From a virus, in the IMG/VR virus record IMGVR_UViG_3300010400_000029, positions 1 through 45,914 of that record: a DNA stretch of 45,914 nucleotides; one strand, written 5' to 3'. The position numbers were made by a program, and so were the translations under genes. The notes below the pieces were generated by a model. It made no database searches and was not told where the DNA came from. It saw only the letters and a program-made list of their open reading frames with translations. This document shows, one piece after another, positions 32,432 to 40,325 of the stretch. Each line of letters opens with the position of its first letter. Within the stretch, counting starts at the first letter, position 1.

Positions 32432-34927
32432 TTATGTTTCGAAAAGGCTTGGAGTAATAACTTTAGTGACTTCATTGAATTTAAACTTTGTGAATTTATA
32501 GAAATCGTAGCCTTCTTCAATATCACATGGTATAACTAAACTACCACGTTCCAACGAGCATTTAGAGAAATCTATTGGACGTTCAAACTCTGTTTTGATA
32601 ATAGCTGCCGCTTCGTGCCTACGAACAATAGGAACGCTAGTGAGTAAAGCATCATGCGATTCCGCCAATATTCTAATCCAAGGATGGGCTTTTCGTATCC
32701 TAAGAGCGGCTGCTTTAATATTTTCACTAACAGTGCGTTGAGGGATATAACTAAAAGCCTGTCGAAATAATTCATCACCCCACCTCTCAAAAAATGTGCG
32801 CGTCCCACCTTTAGGTGCGTCTATACCATAAGGAACTGGCGCAGTTAATTGTCTAGTTTTCTCTAATCGGCGAATCACATCACCCTGAAATATCTGCTTA
32901 ATCTTAGGTTGTTTCGCGTGAAATATCTTTAATGCTGTGTCGGCAGTTGATTCCGAAATCGATATGTCAATGTGATACTTCCTAGCCTGAGTATTGAGTT
33001 CTGTAGCGGCGCGTCCTTTTCCAGCTCCAAGATGTCCAGCGTGACGCAATGTTTTACCAGCAAACCGTATTGGATGTTCGTAACCCAACACTTTCTTGCT
33101 ATAATCAAATTCAGTACCACCGAAAAACCAAGAAGCAGTGAGAGCGTGATAATCATGTTTATCTATATCCTCTAATGCTTGATAATCTTCAGCTAATAAG
33201 AAAACTACTCTTGCTTCCGCCTGACTAGAATCAGCTTGTAGAAATATTTCACCTTCATCACAAACTAACATGGTCCGAATATCAGGACCAATATCACCAT
33301 GTTTAGTGATAGTCTGAAATGCCATTCCTAGAGATTTTTTCTTTTTCTTTCCTTCTTCTCTGATTTCAATTGTCGGTCTAATTGGTGCTTCTTGTTGTTG
33401 CGTGCTAGAACGTCCTGTATCAAGGCATATAAAGAATGAGGTGCGCATCCTCCCATCAAAATCGGTGGGCGAAAGTAGGTAACTTGATATGGTCTTTTTA
33501 ACACGTCTATCCTCTAATACTAATTCCATTCCACGACGATAATCTTGATTCTTAATAGTTTGTAAATTTAAGAGCGACGTGATAACTTCTTCACCGACAC
33601 CTTTACGCCTTGGGAGTTTCCAGTTATCGTAAAGTAAAGATGCGACTTGTTTTGGAGAGCTGGTGTTAATGTGGTCTCCCGCAAGATTGTACAATTCAAA
33701 CCGTATTTTTTCATCCCATTCGACATACTTTCGAATAAGTGATTCTCTAATTCCTTCATTCGTTTTAAGTCCTTCAGATTCGATATATGCATATAAATCG
33801 TGCAATGGCAATATAAAGTTCTCATAGAATGGTCTTAACCCCATCGAATCTATTTCAATATCTTGAGAGAGATCAACTTCTTTGGTACAGCAGGCATCAC
33901 GCGCGCACCCGATAAATAAATCCTCTACCGAACCTTCATACATACCTTCATTCTTATAGAATGGTTCCTCTGTATGAATTGAAGTTAAAAAAGCTAAATT
34001 CTTAGGTAACTCTGGATTCACTGTAAATGCCTTAAGCATAGTATCTGACTTAAGGAAATTAATAACGAATCCGAGTCGTTTTATCTTATCTCGGTCATAA
34101 CCGAAATTCTGTCCAACAATCCCATGTCTAGCAAGAAAATTAGCAAGAAGTATCCAAATAGCAGCAAGGTCACTATCTGGAATGTTACTAAGACCATCAT
34201 TATTCCATAGCGGAACTGTAATTCCTTCTTGAGGTGTGAATGCAATTCCGATGCAAATAGGAATACAGCTGCCGTCAGTAGCAGCCTCAATATCAATAGC
34301 AGGAAATGATAGGTGCTCATGTCTTTTAATAAAATCCGCTAATTCCGCTGAATTACGGCAAACGTGAAGATTACGATTAGGACGAACTATTTCACGAAAT
34401 TTAGATTGCTGAACTGCGCGCCGGAAATCGAATTTAACTATCTGCCGATTCCAATAACCATGAAATTCGGCACCCTTACCATAAGTTAATAAACCGCCTG
34501 GATGATATGTCGCAACTACTTTATGACCTTGACCTTGAAGAATTGAGCCTCTATAATCCTGAATTTCATTATGCCCAGTTAAAGCCCATAATGGAACTTT
34601 ACCGAGAGCGAGAATGACATTTGGTTTAATTGCTTGAAGTTCTTTTCTTAAGTCATTAAGTTGTTCATCTATATCTATTCCGGCATTCTTACCGCGTTGA
34701 TAGAATGACGTTTTCTCACCGAAAGGCGCGGGAGGAACCATGTATTTACTGACTGAAGTTAGCCAGCATTGTTCTGGTCTTATCCCACAATCTTTAGCCA
34801 AACGATCGAATTCTTTAGCCCAAGGACCAGTAAATTGCTTACCTGATTCATTTTCCTCATATTGAGGACAATCAGTTAATACAACTATTTTGGCACCTAA
34901 TGGGCCGTAGCCGGGGACGTATTTCAA
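32432..34927 (-). CDS. Uracil-DNA glycosylase-DNA polymerase I fusion
   Basis: 831 residues. Residues about 10-170 resemble family 4-type uracil-DNA glycosylases (GKQFTGPWAKEFDRL at 29-43, KPNVILALGK, then TYHPGG near 140). The 3'-5' exonuclease has Asp212/Glu214, Asp278 and Asp344. The family A polymerase has TGRSS (504-508), motif A DSSQAEAR (566-573), motif B K625...GAGKGR, and motif C HDA (758-760), where the usual Glu is Ala. The phage replicase probably removes or senses uracil ahead of synthesis. A four-base overlap joins it to the gene before. Confidence 0.88.
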   Translation of the reverse strand: MKYVPGYGPLGAKIVVLTDCPQYEENESGKQFTGPWAKEFDRLAKDCGIRPEQCWLTSVSKYMVPPAPFGEKTSFYQRGKNAGIDIDEQLNDLRKELQAIKPNVILALGKVPLWALTGHNEIQDYRGSILQGQGHKVVATYHPGGLLTYGKGAEFHGYWNRQIVKFDFRRAVQQSKFREIVRPNRNLHVCRNSAELADFIKRHEHLSFPAIDIEAATDGSCIPICIGIAFTPQEGITVPLWNNDGLSNIPDSDLAAIWILLANFLARHGIVGQNFGYDRDKIKRLGFVINFLKSDTMLKAFTVNPELPKNLAFLTSIHTEEPFYKNEGMYEGSVEDLFIGCARDACCTKEVDLSQDIEIDSMGLRPFYENFILPLHDLYAYIESEGLKTNEGIRESLIRKYVEWDEKIRFELYNLAGDHINTSSPKQVASLLYDNWKLPRRKGVGEEVITSLLNLQTIKNQDYRRGMELVLEDRRVKKTISSYLLSPTDFDGRMRTSFFICLDTGRSSTQQQEAPIRPTIEIREEGKKKKKSLGMAFQTITKHGDIGPDIRTMLVCDEGEIFLQADSSQAEARVVFLLAEDYQALEDIDKHDYHALTASWFFGGTEFDYSKKVLGYEHPIRFAGKTLRHAGHLGAGKGRAATELNTQARKYHIDISISESTADTALKIFHAKQPKIKQIFQGDVIRRLEKTRQLTAPVPYGIDAPKGGTRTFFERWGDELFRQAFSYIPQRTVSENIKAAALRIRKAHPWIRILAESHDALLTSVPIVRRHEAAAIIKTEFERPIDFSKCSLERGSLVIPCDIEEGYDFYKFTKFKFNEVTKVITPSLFET

Positions 34928-35121
34928 TTCGTTTTCTCCGCGTAGATTCTTTCAAGAATTTCAGCTTGCCTTTCTGATAAATTTCTACCACTATCTAACC
35001 AATTAGTAATATTTTCAATAAAATCTTCTTCCCACTTGGTTAAATCATCTCCATCTTCAACTATTAGTCTTATCCATTCCAGATATATCTCGCGTTTCAT
35101 TGGTTCCCACATTTTTGCCAT
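34924..35121 (-). CDS. Small helical protein upstream of polymerase
   Basis: 65 residues, Trp/Glu-rich helices ending SERQAEILERIYAEKTN, a phrase seen in short proteins beside phage replication genes. GAGG lies eight bases before the ATG at 35121. It overlaps the end of the previous gene by 65 bp, the longest overlap in this arm. Confidence 0.6.
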   Translation of the reverse strand: MAKMWEPMKREIYLEWIRLIVEDGDDLTKWEEDFIENITNWLDSGRNLSERQAEILERIYAEKTN

Positions 35122-35353
35122 TTCTTAACCTCAAGATAGCTTCATTTTTTGATTTACAGTTTTTAACTATTTCCCAATGTTCATTAAGAGTTAGAGCTTC
35201 ACTGACTGCGCTAATTGGAATTTGGAAATAATTAGCGGAATCAGTCACGCGCCAATCCTTACTTTGATATTTTCGGGTACTATGGTACATGAATATTAAA
35301 TAAACGCGCCTCTTCCAATCTTGGGTATCGTGATAAGCCTGTTGGAATGTCAT
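35057..35353 (-). CDS. Possible helix-turn-helix protein
   Basis: 98 residues; WRVTDSANYFQIPISAVSEALTL reads as a helix-turn-helix with a basic surround. First gene after the 35376-35437 hairpin, upstream of the replication genes, so it could regulate them or bind replication DNA. Confidence 0.5.
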   Translation of the reverse strand: MTFQQAYHDTQDWKRRVYLIFMYHSTRKYQSKDWRVTDSANYFQIPISAVSEALTLNEHWEIVKNCKSKNEAILRLRNGKNVGTNETRDISGMDKTNS

Positions 35354-35375
35354 CTAATTTTTACCATGAAACGAT

Positions 35376-35437
35376 GGGGTGCATAATCAATTATCCTACA
35401 ATCTATGGGATAGAAGTAGATATCAATCATGCACCCC
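35376..35437 (-). promoter_or_regulatory. Long RNA hairpin in the right arm
   Basis: On the minus strand, 16-bp outer arms (35437-35422 with 35391-35376) pair with three G.U pairs and no mismatch. In plus-strand RNA the same positions would be A.C mismatches. An inner stem TCTAT-CCC-ATAGA closes the structure. The base GGGGTGCATGATTG resembles GGGTGCCTGATTG of the plus-strand hairpin at 16281. No U-tract follows. A smaller hairpin lies just upstream around 35460-35492. Confidence 0.65.
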
Positions 35438-35488
35438 TTATTGCTAATGATACTTTTTGTTAATTAATTACAGCAGCGCGAAGCATGC

Positions 35489-35695
35489 TTAATTAACTAC
35501 TTCGTCATCATCAGCAATCTTTTTATCAAATCCATCATCGGGGTCTACTTCGTCAATATCAATCTTTGGATTATCTGGTTCACCAAGATCATCAGCATCT
35601 TCAGCGATGTCACCAATTACTTCGCCGTTTTCTGCTTCCTGTTCTTCTTGGTCATCTACGCCCATAACAATCAAATCATCTGATAGATTCATCAT
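35489..35695 (-). CDS. Very acidic small protein
   Basis: 68 residues, about 40 percent Asp/Glu, disordered. Acidic phage proteins of this kind can act as DNA mimics, but no specific family is recognised. It lies next to the anti-defence candidate at 35899-36204, which makes a host-inhibitor role worth testing. Confidence 0.6.
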   Translation of the reverse strand: MMNLSDDLIVMGVDDQEEQEAENGEVIGDIAEDADDLGEPDNPKIDIDEVDPDDGFDKKIADDDEVVN

Positions 35696-35899
35696 TTAGA
35701 ACCTGCCTTTTTGCATGATGTTTAAGAGACGTTCCAAATCTGGATTACGAGAAAGAATATCGCGCGCTTCCTGTGCTTCCTTTAATCTTTCCTCACAATC
35801 TGAAACAGCCTTATCAAGGCGTGTTTTCAATGACATGTTATGCATCGATTGAGTTGCTATTGCTTCACCACCGGTACCAAAAGGTCTATCGTAATCCAT
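35696..35899 (-). CDS. Small coiled-coil protein
   Basis: 67 residues; a short Gly-rich start and then a coiled coil (LDKAVSDCEERLKEAQEARDI). One-base overlap with the Acb2-like gene before it. Short proteins of this design are common near Acb2-like genes in my experience of phage genomes; function unknown. Confidence 0.55.
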   Translation of the reverse strand: MDYDRPFGTGGEAIATQSMHNMSLKTRLDKAVSDCEERLKEAQEARDILSRNPDLERLLNIMQKGRF

Positions 35900-36204
35900 T
35901 ACTCATTCCTCGCAATAGCTGAATTTGCTGCAAATACAACTTGGTCCATGTAAGTGAGAGCGAGAGATTGTTCACGAGACTTTGGCGTGTTGCGCAGAAT
36001 TGTTTCAGCGAATTTCCTTGCTTCAGCACGAATCAGAATATACCTATCTTGCTGGTCCTCATTAGGAGAATGATATTGATAATCATTATCCAATCGTTCT
36101 CTCATACCATCTTCAATGTGGTATTTGTTAATCATATCATCTCCAAAAAATGGTGCCCAATTTATAAGCCGTTTCGCATCTTTCGATGTAGGCGATATTG
36201 TCAT
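35899..36204 (-). CDS. Acb2/Tad1-like cyclic nucleotide sponge (anti-CBASS/anti-Thoeris candidate)
   Basis: 101 residues. From about 40 to the end it matches the Acb2 helical-hairpin pattern: YHSP (44-47), QDRY (52-55), IR.EAR, P74-K-S-R-E-Q-S-LAL (74-83), and the closing ANSAIARNE (93-101). Acb2 proteins form hexamers that bind cyclic di- and trinucleotides, and related ones bind the Thoeris signal, blocking CBASS or Thoeris abortive defence. A 40-residue N-terminal extension (KRLINWAPFFGDD) is extra. Upstream, 36205-36240, the start region can pair with an earlier segment, so translation may be controlled. Confidence 0.75.
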   Translation of the reverse strand: MTISPTSKDAKRLINWAPFFGDDMINKYHIEDGMRERLDNDYQYHSPNEDQQDRYILIRAEARKFAETILRNTPKSREQSLALTYMDQVVFAANSAIARNE

Positions 36205-36267
36205 TTTGGCTCACGTAGAATTTCTTTTTGTGGCAAAATAACGCAATAAGTCTGGACACCAGATTAA

Positions 36268-36663
36268 TTAATCAGCCGATGCTTGACGATACTTGTGATT
36301 GACGCGATTCACAACGCGCCCATCAAACATATCGTTTTCCACGAACACATCAATAACCTTACCAGCAAAACCAGCAAGGTCATATCGCTTCTTAGCTTCG
36401 ATTTCCTGACCCATTGCAACGAAGAATCCCTTAGCAAAACCCATTGCCTTGCTATTGAAATTCCAATCCAGCGGATAATTGGCATATGTCGTATCACCAT
36501 CATCCGCGTTACGAATAATCTTACCCTCTACAGGATAATTGGTGGATTCGCCGTTCTTCGCCTGCTTTTCACCAATTGCCTCAATTAACACGCGATACCA
36601 CGCTGGAGGATAAACCTGACCACGAAGTAAGTCTTTCTCGTCAAAAGATACGATGGGGCTCAT
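36268..36663 (-). CDS. DUF669-like putative single-strand DNA-binding protein
   Basis: 131 residues. The opening SFDEKDLLRGQVYPPAWYRVLIE and the later TYANYPLDW, AMGFAKGFFVAMG follow the style of DUF669/DUF2815-like phage proteins that accompany Sak4 recombinases. The gene follows the Sak4-like gene with a four-base overlap. It would coat single strands or aid annealing in recombination-dependent replication. Confidence 0.55.
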   Translation of the reverse strand: MSPIVSFDEKDLLRGQVYPPAWYRVLIEAIGEKQAKNGESTNYPVEGKIIRNADDGDTTYANYPLDWNFNSKAMGFAKGFFVAMGQEIEAKKRYDLAGFAGKVIDVFVENDMFDGRVVNRVNHKYRQASAD

Positions 36664-37484
36664 AATGTGATTTTCCCTTTGTTTTTGTCACGTTCGTCTT
36701 GTTGTAGTTTTAAGTCAGCTTTTAACTGACCTATTGACGGTAAGATATACTTATCGTATACCTGATTCTCACCAAATGTAATTATTTTTGGTAAGGGGAG
36801 AGAAGTACGCGCGAAATCATCTCCGGTATGTCTAGTTAAAAATGTATAATCACCTCCTGATGTAGGGTCTACTGATGCTCCGATATTGAAGTGGTAGACT
36901 TCCTCGCAATATGCTGGAATTTTAATACTAATTCTTTTTCCAGCGGTTACGATTGTGCGTGAAGTATGAGTTTCACCCGTAGCTGATTTATGGGTGACTT
37001 CCATAATATGCGCGATAAGAATAATATTAATTTTATGGTATTCGTGAATATCCTTACAAAGAGAAACTAAATCTGATAATGCGGCATCTTCAGCATTATA
37101 ATCTTCAATCGAATTGACTTGAATATTATTAATCTTTTTGCCTTTACTATCAGCCTGTTTTAATTTCTTTCCTTGAGAAAGGATACCATCAGCGCATGAT
37201 GTAATTGAATCGATGACTAATGTTTTATATGGACAATTTAATCTAAATCCATTTAGTTTAGCTAATGGCTTATCCCAATCATTATAGTCATCATAATTAA
37301 TTTGTTTGGGATCAATATTCCAATGTTTCATTGGGAGAAGTAATGCGCGCATCTTCTTATCCCAACTAAACCAATACTGCGGTTTAGGATAGGATAATGC
37401 TACAGTTGATTTACGCGTTCCCGCCTCACCCTTAAACATGGAAAACAGCGCGTCGATATTAATTTCAGCATCTAATGTTGGCAT
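36660..37484 (-). CDS. Sak4-like RecA-type recombinase ATPase
   Basis: 274 residues. Walker A G19-E-A-G22-T-R-K25-S-T with Arg in place of the usual Gly before Lys, Walker B TLVIDS with Asp92, and a later NIILIAHIM strand as in RecA-core proteins. Size and neighbour (DUF669-like) fit Sak4 single-strand annealing proteins. Together with the nuclease at 38238-39170 it forms a phage recombination module. Confidence 0.7.
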   Translation of the reverse strand: MPTLDAEINIDALFSMFKGEAGTRKSTVALSYPKPQYWFSWDKKMRALLLPMKHWNIDPKQINYDDYNDWDKPLAKLNGFRLNCPYKTLVIDSITSCADGILSQGKKLKQADSKGKKINNIQVNSIEDYNAEDAALSDLVSLCKDIHEYHKINIILIAHIMEVTHKSATGETHTSRTIVTAGKRISIKIPAYCEEVYHFNIGASVDPTSGGDYTFLTRHTGDDFARTSLPLPKIITFGENQVYDKYILPSIGQLKADLKLQQDERDKNKGKITL

Positions 37485-37714
37485 TATCTCGTCGATTCTA
37501 TGATAACTGGGCGTGGCTGATTACGAACAACTTTAATAACTTCAACAATGAACACACAATTTCGCGCAGGATGTGCTTCTAATACTTTCTTGGCTTCTTC
37601 AATTTTTTCAGCAAGCAATCCCATATTTCCTGAAGGTTCACCATTCTTATGATAACTTTCTGCCATATCCTGAGAACCAATATAGAATCGCTTCGTCATG
37701 GTTACTTTTCTCAT
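37484..37714 (-). CDS. Small hypothetical protein
   Basis: 76 residues; ATG at 37714 in an ATGA overlap, with a second in-frame ATG at 37699. Pattern NCVFIVEVIKVVRNQPRPV near the end suggests a small alpha/beta protein. Within the recombination cluster. Not recognised. Confidence 0.55.
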   Translation of the reverse strand: MRKVTMTKRFYIGSQDMAESYHKNGEPSGNMGLLAEKIEEAKKVLEAHPARNCVFIVEVIKVVRNQPRPVIIESTR

Positions 37715-37911
37715 TTTTTGTCTCTTCCACCATTATAATGTTTAATAGCTTCTGTAATAGTTGTAATTAACTTTAAATCTGCAGGCCACATTCCTTTTTC
37801 TGCATACCAAAGATAATCAGCCTTATTCCATTCGATAAACTTAGTATCTGGGGTTCCGTCAACATCACCTTCTTGTTTTGCAAATCCAATGATTATTCTA
37901 TTAACAATCAC
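37711..37911 (-). CDS. Small hypothetical protein, GTG start
   Basis: 66 residues. The GTG at 37911 overlaps the preceding stop as GTGA. IIIGFAKQEG...NKADYLWYAEKGMWPADLK is a short mixed sequence. Not recognised. Confidence 0.5.
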   Translation of the reverse strand: MIVNRIIIGFAKQEGDVDGTPDTKFIEWNKADYLWYAEKGMWPADLKLITTITEAIKHYNGGRDKK

Positions 37912-38021
37912 AATTTTCCAATCCTCTCAACCCAATCATAACCTGATAGCTCAATTACTTCAGGTTTATTACACCATTCTGAAATGCGTAGGCGAATGTT
38001 AAACCAAAGAAGTTTTAACAT
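37908..38021 (-). CDS. 37-residue protein
   Basis: 37 residues, opening in a TAATG overlap and closing in the GTGA of the next gene. Hydrophobic/basic N-terminal helix (LKLLWFNIRLRI) and acidic rest. The overlap chain is the only evidence for translation. Confidence 0.45.
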   Translation of the reverse strand: MLKLLWFNIRLRISEWCNKPEVIELSGYDWVERIGKL

Positions 38022-38245
38022 TAATCTGTGCCATCCCAAAATATTGCTGGTTTATAATATTCTGCTGGTGTATGACGCCAACTACATCCACCCATAGCAC
38101 AACAAATATAAATTATACTAGTTTGCTTTGGCAAATCATAAATTCCATGAGAACCATGTAAATAACTATCATGGGAAACAATTTTAGTTGAATCTGGTAA
38201 ATTTTTAGCTAATTCTATTAACTTTTTTAAGGTTCCTTTAGTCAT
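38021..38245 (-). CDS. Small Cys-containing hypothetical protein
   Basis: 74 residues; N-terminal helix then a segment with YICCAMGGCSW, three Cys close together. AGGTTCC lies ahead; overlaps the nuclease gene by eight bases. Not recognised. Confidence 0.55.
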   Translation of the reverse strand: MTKGTLKKLIELAKNLPDSTKIVSHDSYLHGSHGIYDLPKQTSIIYICCAMGGCSWRHTPAEYYKPAIFWDGTD

Positions 38246-39170
38246 TTGAAATATCCCACGGTTTCCCTTTATAGAAATTCAGTTCAAGAATCTTATCGCG
38301 CATGTTTGGGTTATTTTCGCAATGTTCTTTGAAATCACAATAACCAAACTTAGTCTCACAATGGGTGAAATTAGCGGGCCAATAACCTGTCTTGTTATAC
38401 TCAACTAACTTATAGGCCCAATAGGGAACAATAGTTTCACGCCATTCTTTTAATCTATCAGCTGAATATGAAATCACAGCGCGTTCAAACTTTTCTTCAG
38501 GTTTTAATGATGATTGGAAACCAATCTTATTCACAATCATATTACTTGCTTTAAGTAAAGTACATTGACCGATAAACTGATTACTTAAACTAATGGACTC
38601 ACGCCGTTGTTTCATCGTCTTATGATCAACCGACATCATTCCGGCGTTGGTATCAACAATGAGATCGAATTTAGCTTTCCATAAGATGCGCAGTGTATCA
38701 TCTTGGTAAATGATATCACCTTTTGTATGTTCTGAATGAAGCACAGTCCATGAATCTGATTGCCAGCGTGCAAGATACTGCGTACAAGTATTCAGAACAT
38801 ACTTCCAACCGATTAATTCTTTTTTACCTTCTTTTGTATTATCGGCGGGAGTATTCTTTAATCCAATCCAGTCACCATTCTTGTGACCACATGGTGGAAT
38901 ACCAATGAAATCAATAGGGAGAGAAATACAAACCGGGCAGCCTTTGACGTATAGCATCGCGGCGGTCATACCATTATCCATAGCATCTGATTTTGATTTA
39001 CCATCTATCAGTGCTTGGTAATAGTATTCGAGAAATGCGTGAGCGAGTGAACCTACTTCAAATGCATTACCTTTTTCTTTTTGCCAATTCTTATTAAATC
39101 TTAAATCAACGTATCTACCACAACCCATTAATGAAGATAAGATTGTGGCGTCCATTTCTATATTTATCAT
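38238..39170 (-). CDS. Cas4/RecB-like PD-(D/E)XK nuclease with probable Fe-S cluster
   Basis: 310 residues. Motif I G-S-L-A-H44 (GSLAHAFLEYY), then KFD169, D182-H-K184 and Q198 form the PD-(D/E)XK active site. Cys17 plus Cys271, Cys278 and Cys284 at the C-terminus match the one-plus-three arrangement that holds a 4Fe-4S cluster in Cas4 and AddB nucleases. It probably resects DNA ends for the Sak4-like recombinase encoded nearby. Confidence 0.78.
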   Translation of the reverse strand: MINIEMDATILSSLMGCGRYVDLRFNKNWQKEKGNAFEVGSLAHAFLEYYYQALIDGKSKSDAMDNGMTAAMLYVKGCPVCISLPIDFIGIPPCGHKNGDWIGLKNTPADNTKEGKKELIGWKYVLNTCTQYLARWQSDSWTVLHSEHTKGDIIYQDDTLRILWKAKFDLIVDTNAGMMSVDHKTMKQRRESISLSNQFIGQCTLLKASNMIVNKIGFQSSLKPEEKFERAVISYSADRLKEWRETIVPYWAYKLVEYNKTGYWPANFTHCETKFGYCDFKEHCENNPNMRDKILELNFYKGKPWDISND

Positions 39171-39349
39171 GAAATAGCCTCAAGCCTAATATTAAGCAAT
39201 CGGATAAATTCAGTTAATTGATCACGACTCATATAGAATTCAAATTCTGGAAGTTCAGTTATTGTGACAAATTTATTTTCTCTATCATGTTCTAAAAGAA
39301 AATTATCTAATTCCCCACCAGCAAAGCAATTAACGCGAACTGGGTTCAT
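39167..39349 (-). CDS. Small hypothetical protein
   Basis: 60 residues, beta then helix (TEFIRLLNIRLEAI). ATGA-type overlap with the nuclease downstream and 20-base overlap with the zinc-knuckle gene upstream. Not recognised. Confidence 0.5.
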   Translation of the reverse strand: MNPVRVNCFAGGELDNFLLEHDRENKFVTITELPEFEFYMSRDQLTEFIRLLNIRLEAIS

Positions 39350-39482
39350 GTTGATTTCCTTGTTTTGATTTGATAATTTGTTTCATTCTTCTAGCCCATT
39401 CGCGCCGTTTACACTTAGCGGTGCAAAATTGGTCATTACGATTTAAAATTTCGCGCCCACAAACGTAACAAAATTTCTTCAT
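39330..39482 (-). CDS. Small zinc-knuckle protein
   Basis: 50 residues, Cys5/Cys8 (CYVC) and Cys20/Cys24 (CTAKC), then a very basic helix. TAATG overlap with the previous gene. It resembles the short phage zinc fingers of the DUF2116 type. Possible nucleic acid binding. Confidence 0.6.
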   Translation of the reverse strand: MKKFCYVCGREILNRNDQFCTAKCKRREWARRMKQIIKSKQGNQHEPSSR

Positions 39483-39745
39483 TACTTAACTCGCGTTTTG
39501 TTAATGATATTAATATGTGTCCCTTTCGGCAACACGAATGACTTAGACGTGTGATTACCTGGTAGAATATACTCTACTTCTACTAAATCACCTTGCTCAA
39601 TCATGGTGAAAATAGTATCTAGAATCTCATTATTAGTCATGGTTAAGTCTTTAGCCATGACCTTTAATGATAATTCGGCGCCTTTCAACCCATAGTTCAG
39701 ATTGATTAAATCAATAATTAAATCTTCAATAGTTGGCTTGGTCAT
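39482..39745 (-). CDS. Winged-helix-like small protein
   Basis: 87 residues; the sequence ELSLKVMAKDLTMTNNEILDTIFTMIEQGDLVEVEYILPG reads as a winged helix with its wing. No Cys. Possible transcription or replication regulator of this arm; partner unknown. Overlaps the upstream gene by 20 bases. Confidence 0.55.
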   Translation of the reverse strand: MTKPTIEDLIIDLINLNYGLKGAELSLKVMAKDLTMTNNEILDTIFTMIEQGDLVEVEYILPGNHTSKSFVLPKGTHINIINKTRVK

Positions 39746-39947
39746 TTTTCTTTATTAACTCGTTAATCTTTTGGAGAATAGCAACTCTACAATCTAAGCA
39801 AACTTCATATTCACAACCACTACGCCAGAGAACTGAATCACTTCGATTATAGATTGAATCATTATCAATTGATTGAACACCAATCGTACTCAAGAAAGAA
39901 TGATTCTTAACTAACTTGTCACACAAATCACAATAAAATCTATTCAT
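39726..39947 (-). CDS. Small zinc-finger protein
   Basis: 73 residues, CDLC near 6-9 and CLDC near 50-53 with a linking beta region, then a helical tail. Zinc binding inferred from the Cys pairs. ATGA overlap with the gene upstream. Confidence 0.55.
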   Translation of the reverse strand: MNRFYCDLCDKLVKNHSFLSTIGVQSIDNDSIYNRSDSVLWRSGCEYEVCLDCRVAILQKINELIKKNDQANY

Positions 39948-40135
39948 CCTCGCACCTTTAACTCAACTGCTTTACCTTGTGGTTCACGAGAATCGGCAAG
40001 AATGATTTCTCCATTACCATCACACATATAATAAAAAATTCGAGGGGTAAATTTATAATTACCCTCTCGAAGAACAGTTATTTCAATATCATCTGTAAAT
40101 GGTTCAAGTGTCTGAATTAGTTGACTTTTAGTCAT
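39944..40135 (-). CDS. Small hypothetical protein
   Basis: 63 residues, opening MTKSQLIQTLEPFTDDIEI. It resembles in outline the 29613-29786 product, a helix followed by beta strands. One base separates it from the upstream gene. Not recognised. Confidence 0.5.
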   Translation of the reverse strand: MTKSQLIQTLEPFTDDIEITVLREGNYKFTPRIFYYMCDGNGEIILADSREPQGKAVELKVRG

Positions 40136-40136
40136 A

Positions 40137-40325
40137 TCATCCTATAAATGTGTAAAGTCCATCTTCAAGCAATTCATTATTTTCTTCAGTGAACGGCTTA
40201 TCAGATAGTAACCAATCATCCAATCCTTCTTCTTGAATATATCGGACAGCGAGATGTAATGACGTGAATTTGAAATAATCCGCGTCATTATCTTCAGTAT
40301 GTTCAACTGCGAGATAGAATTTCAT
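40137..40325 (-). CDS. Small acidic hypothetical protein
   Basis: 62 residues, acidic, with a beta-helix opening MKFYLAVEHTED. ATGA overlap with the previous gene. Not recognised. Confidence 0.5.
   Translation of the reverse strand: MKFYLAVEHTEDNDADYFKFTSLHLAVRYIQEEGLDDWLLSDKPFTEENNELLEDGLYTFIG

Noticed and set aside
32281-32526. Longer start for the gene after the polymerase
   Set aside because: Would overlap the polymerase by 95 bases, while an ATG at 32424 lies just behind its stop.
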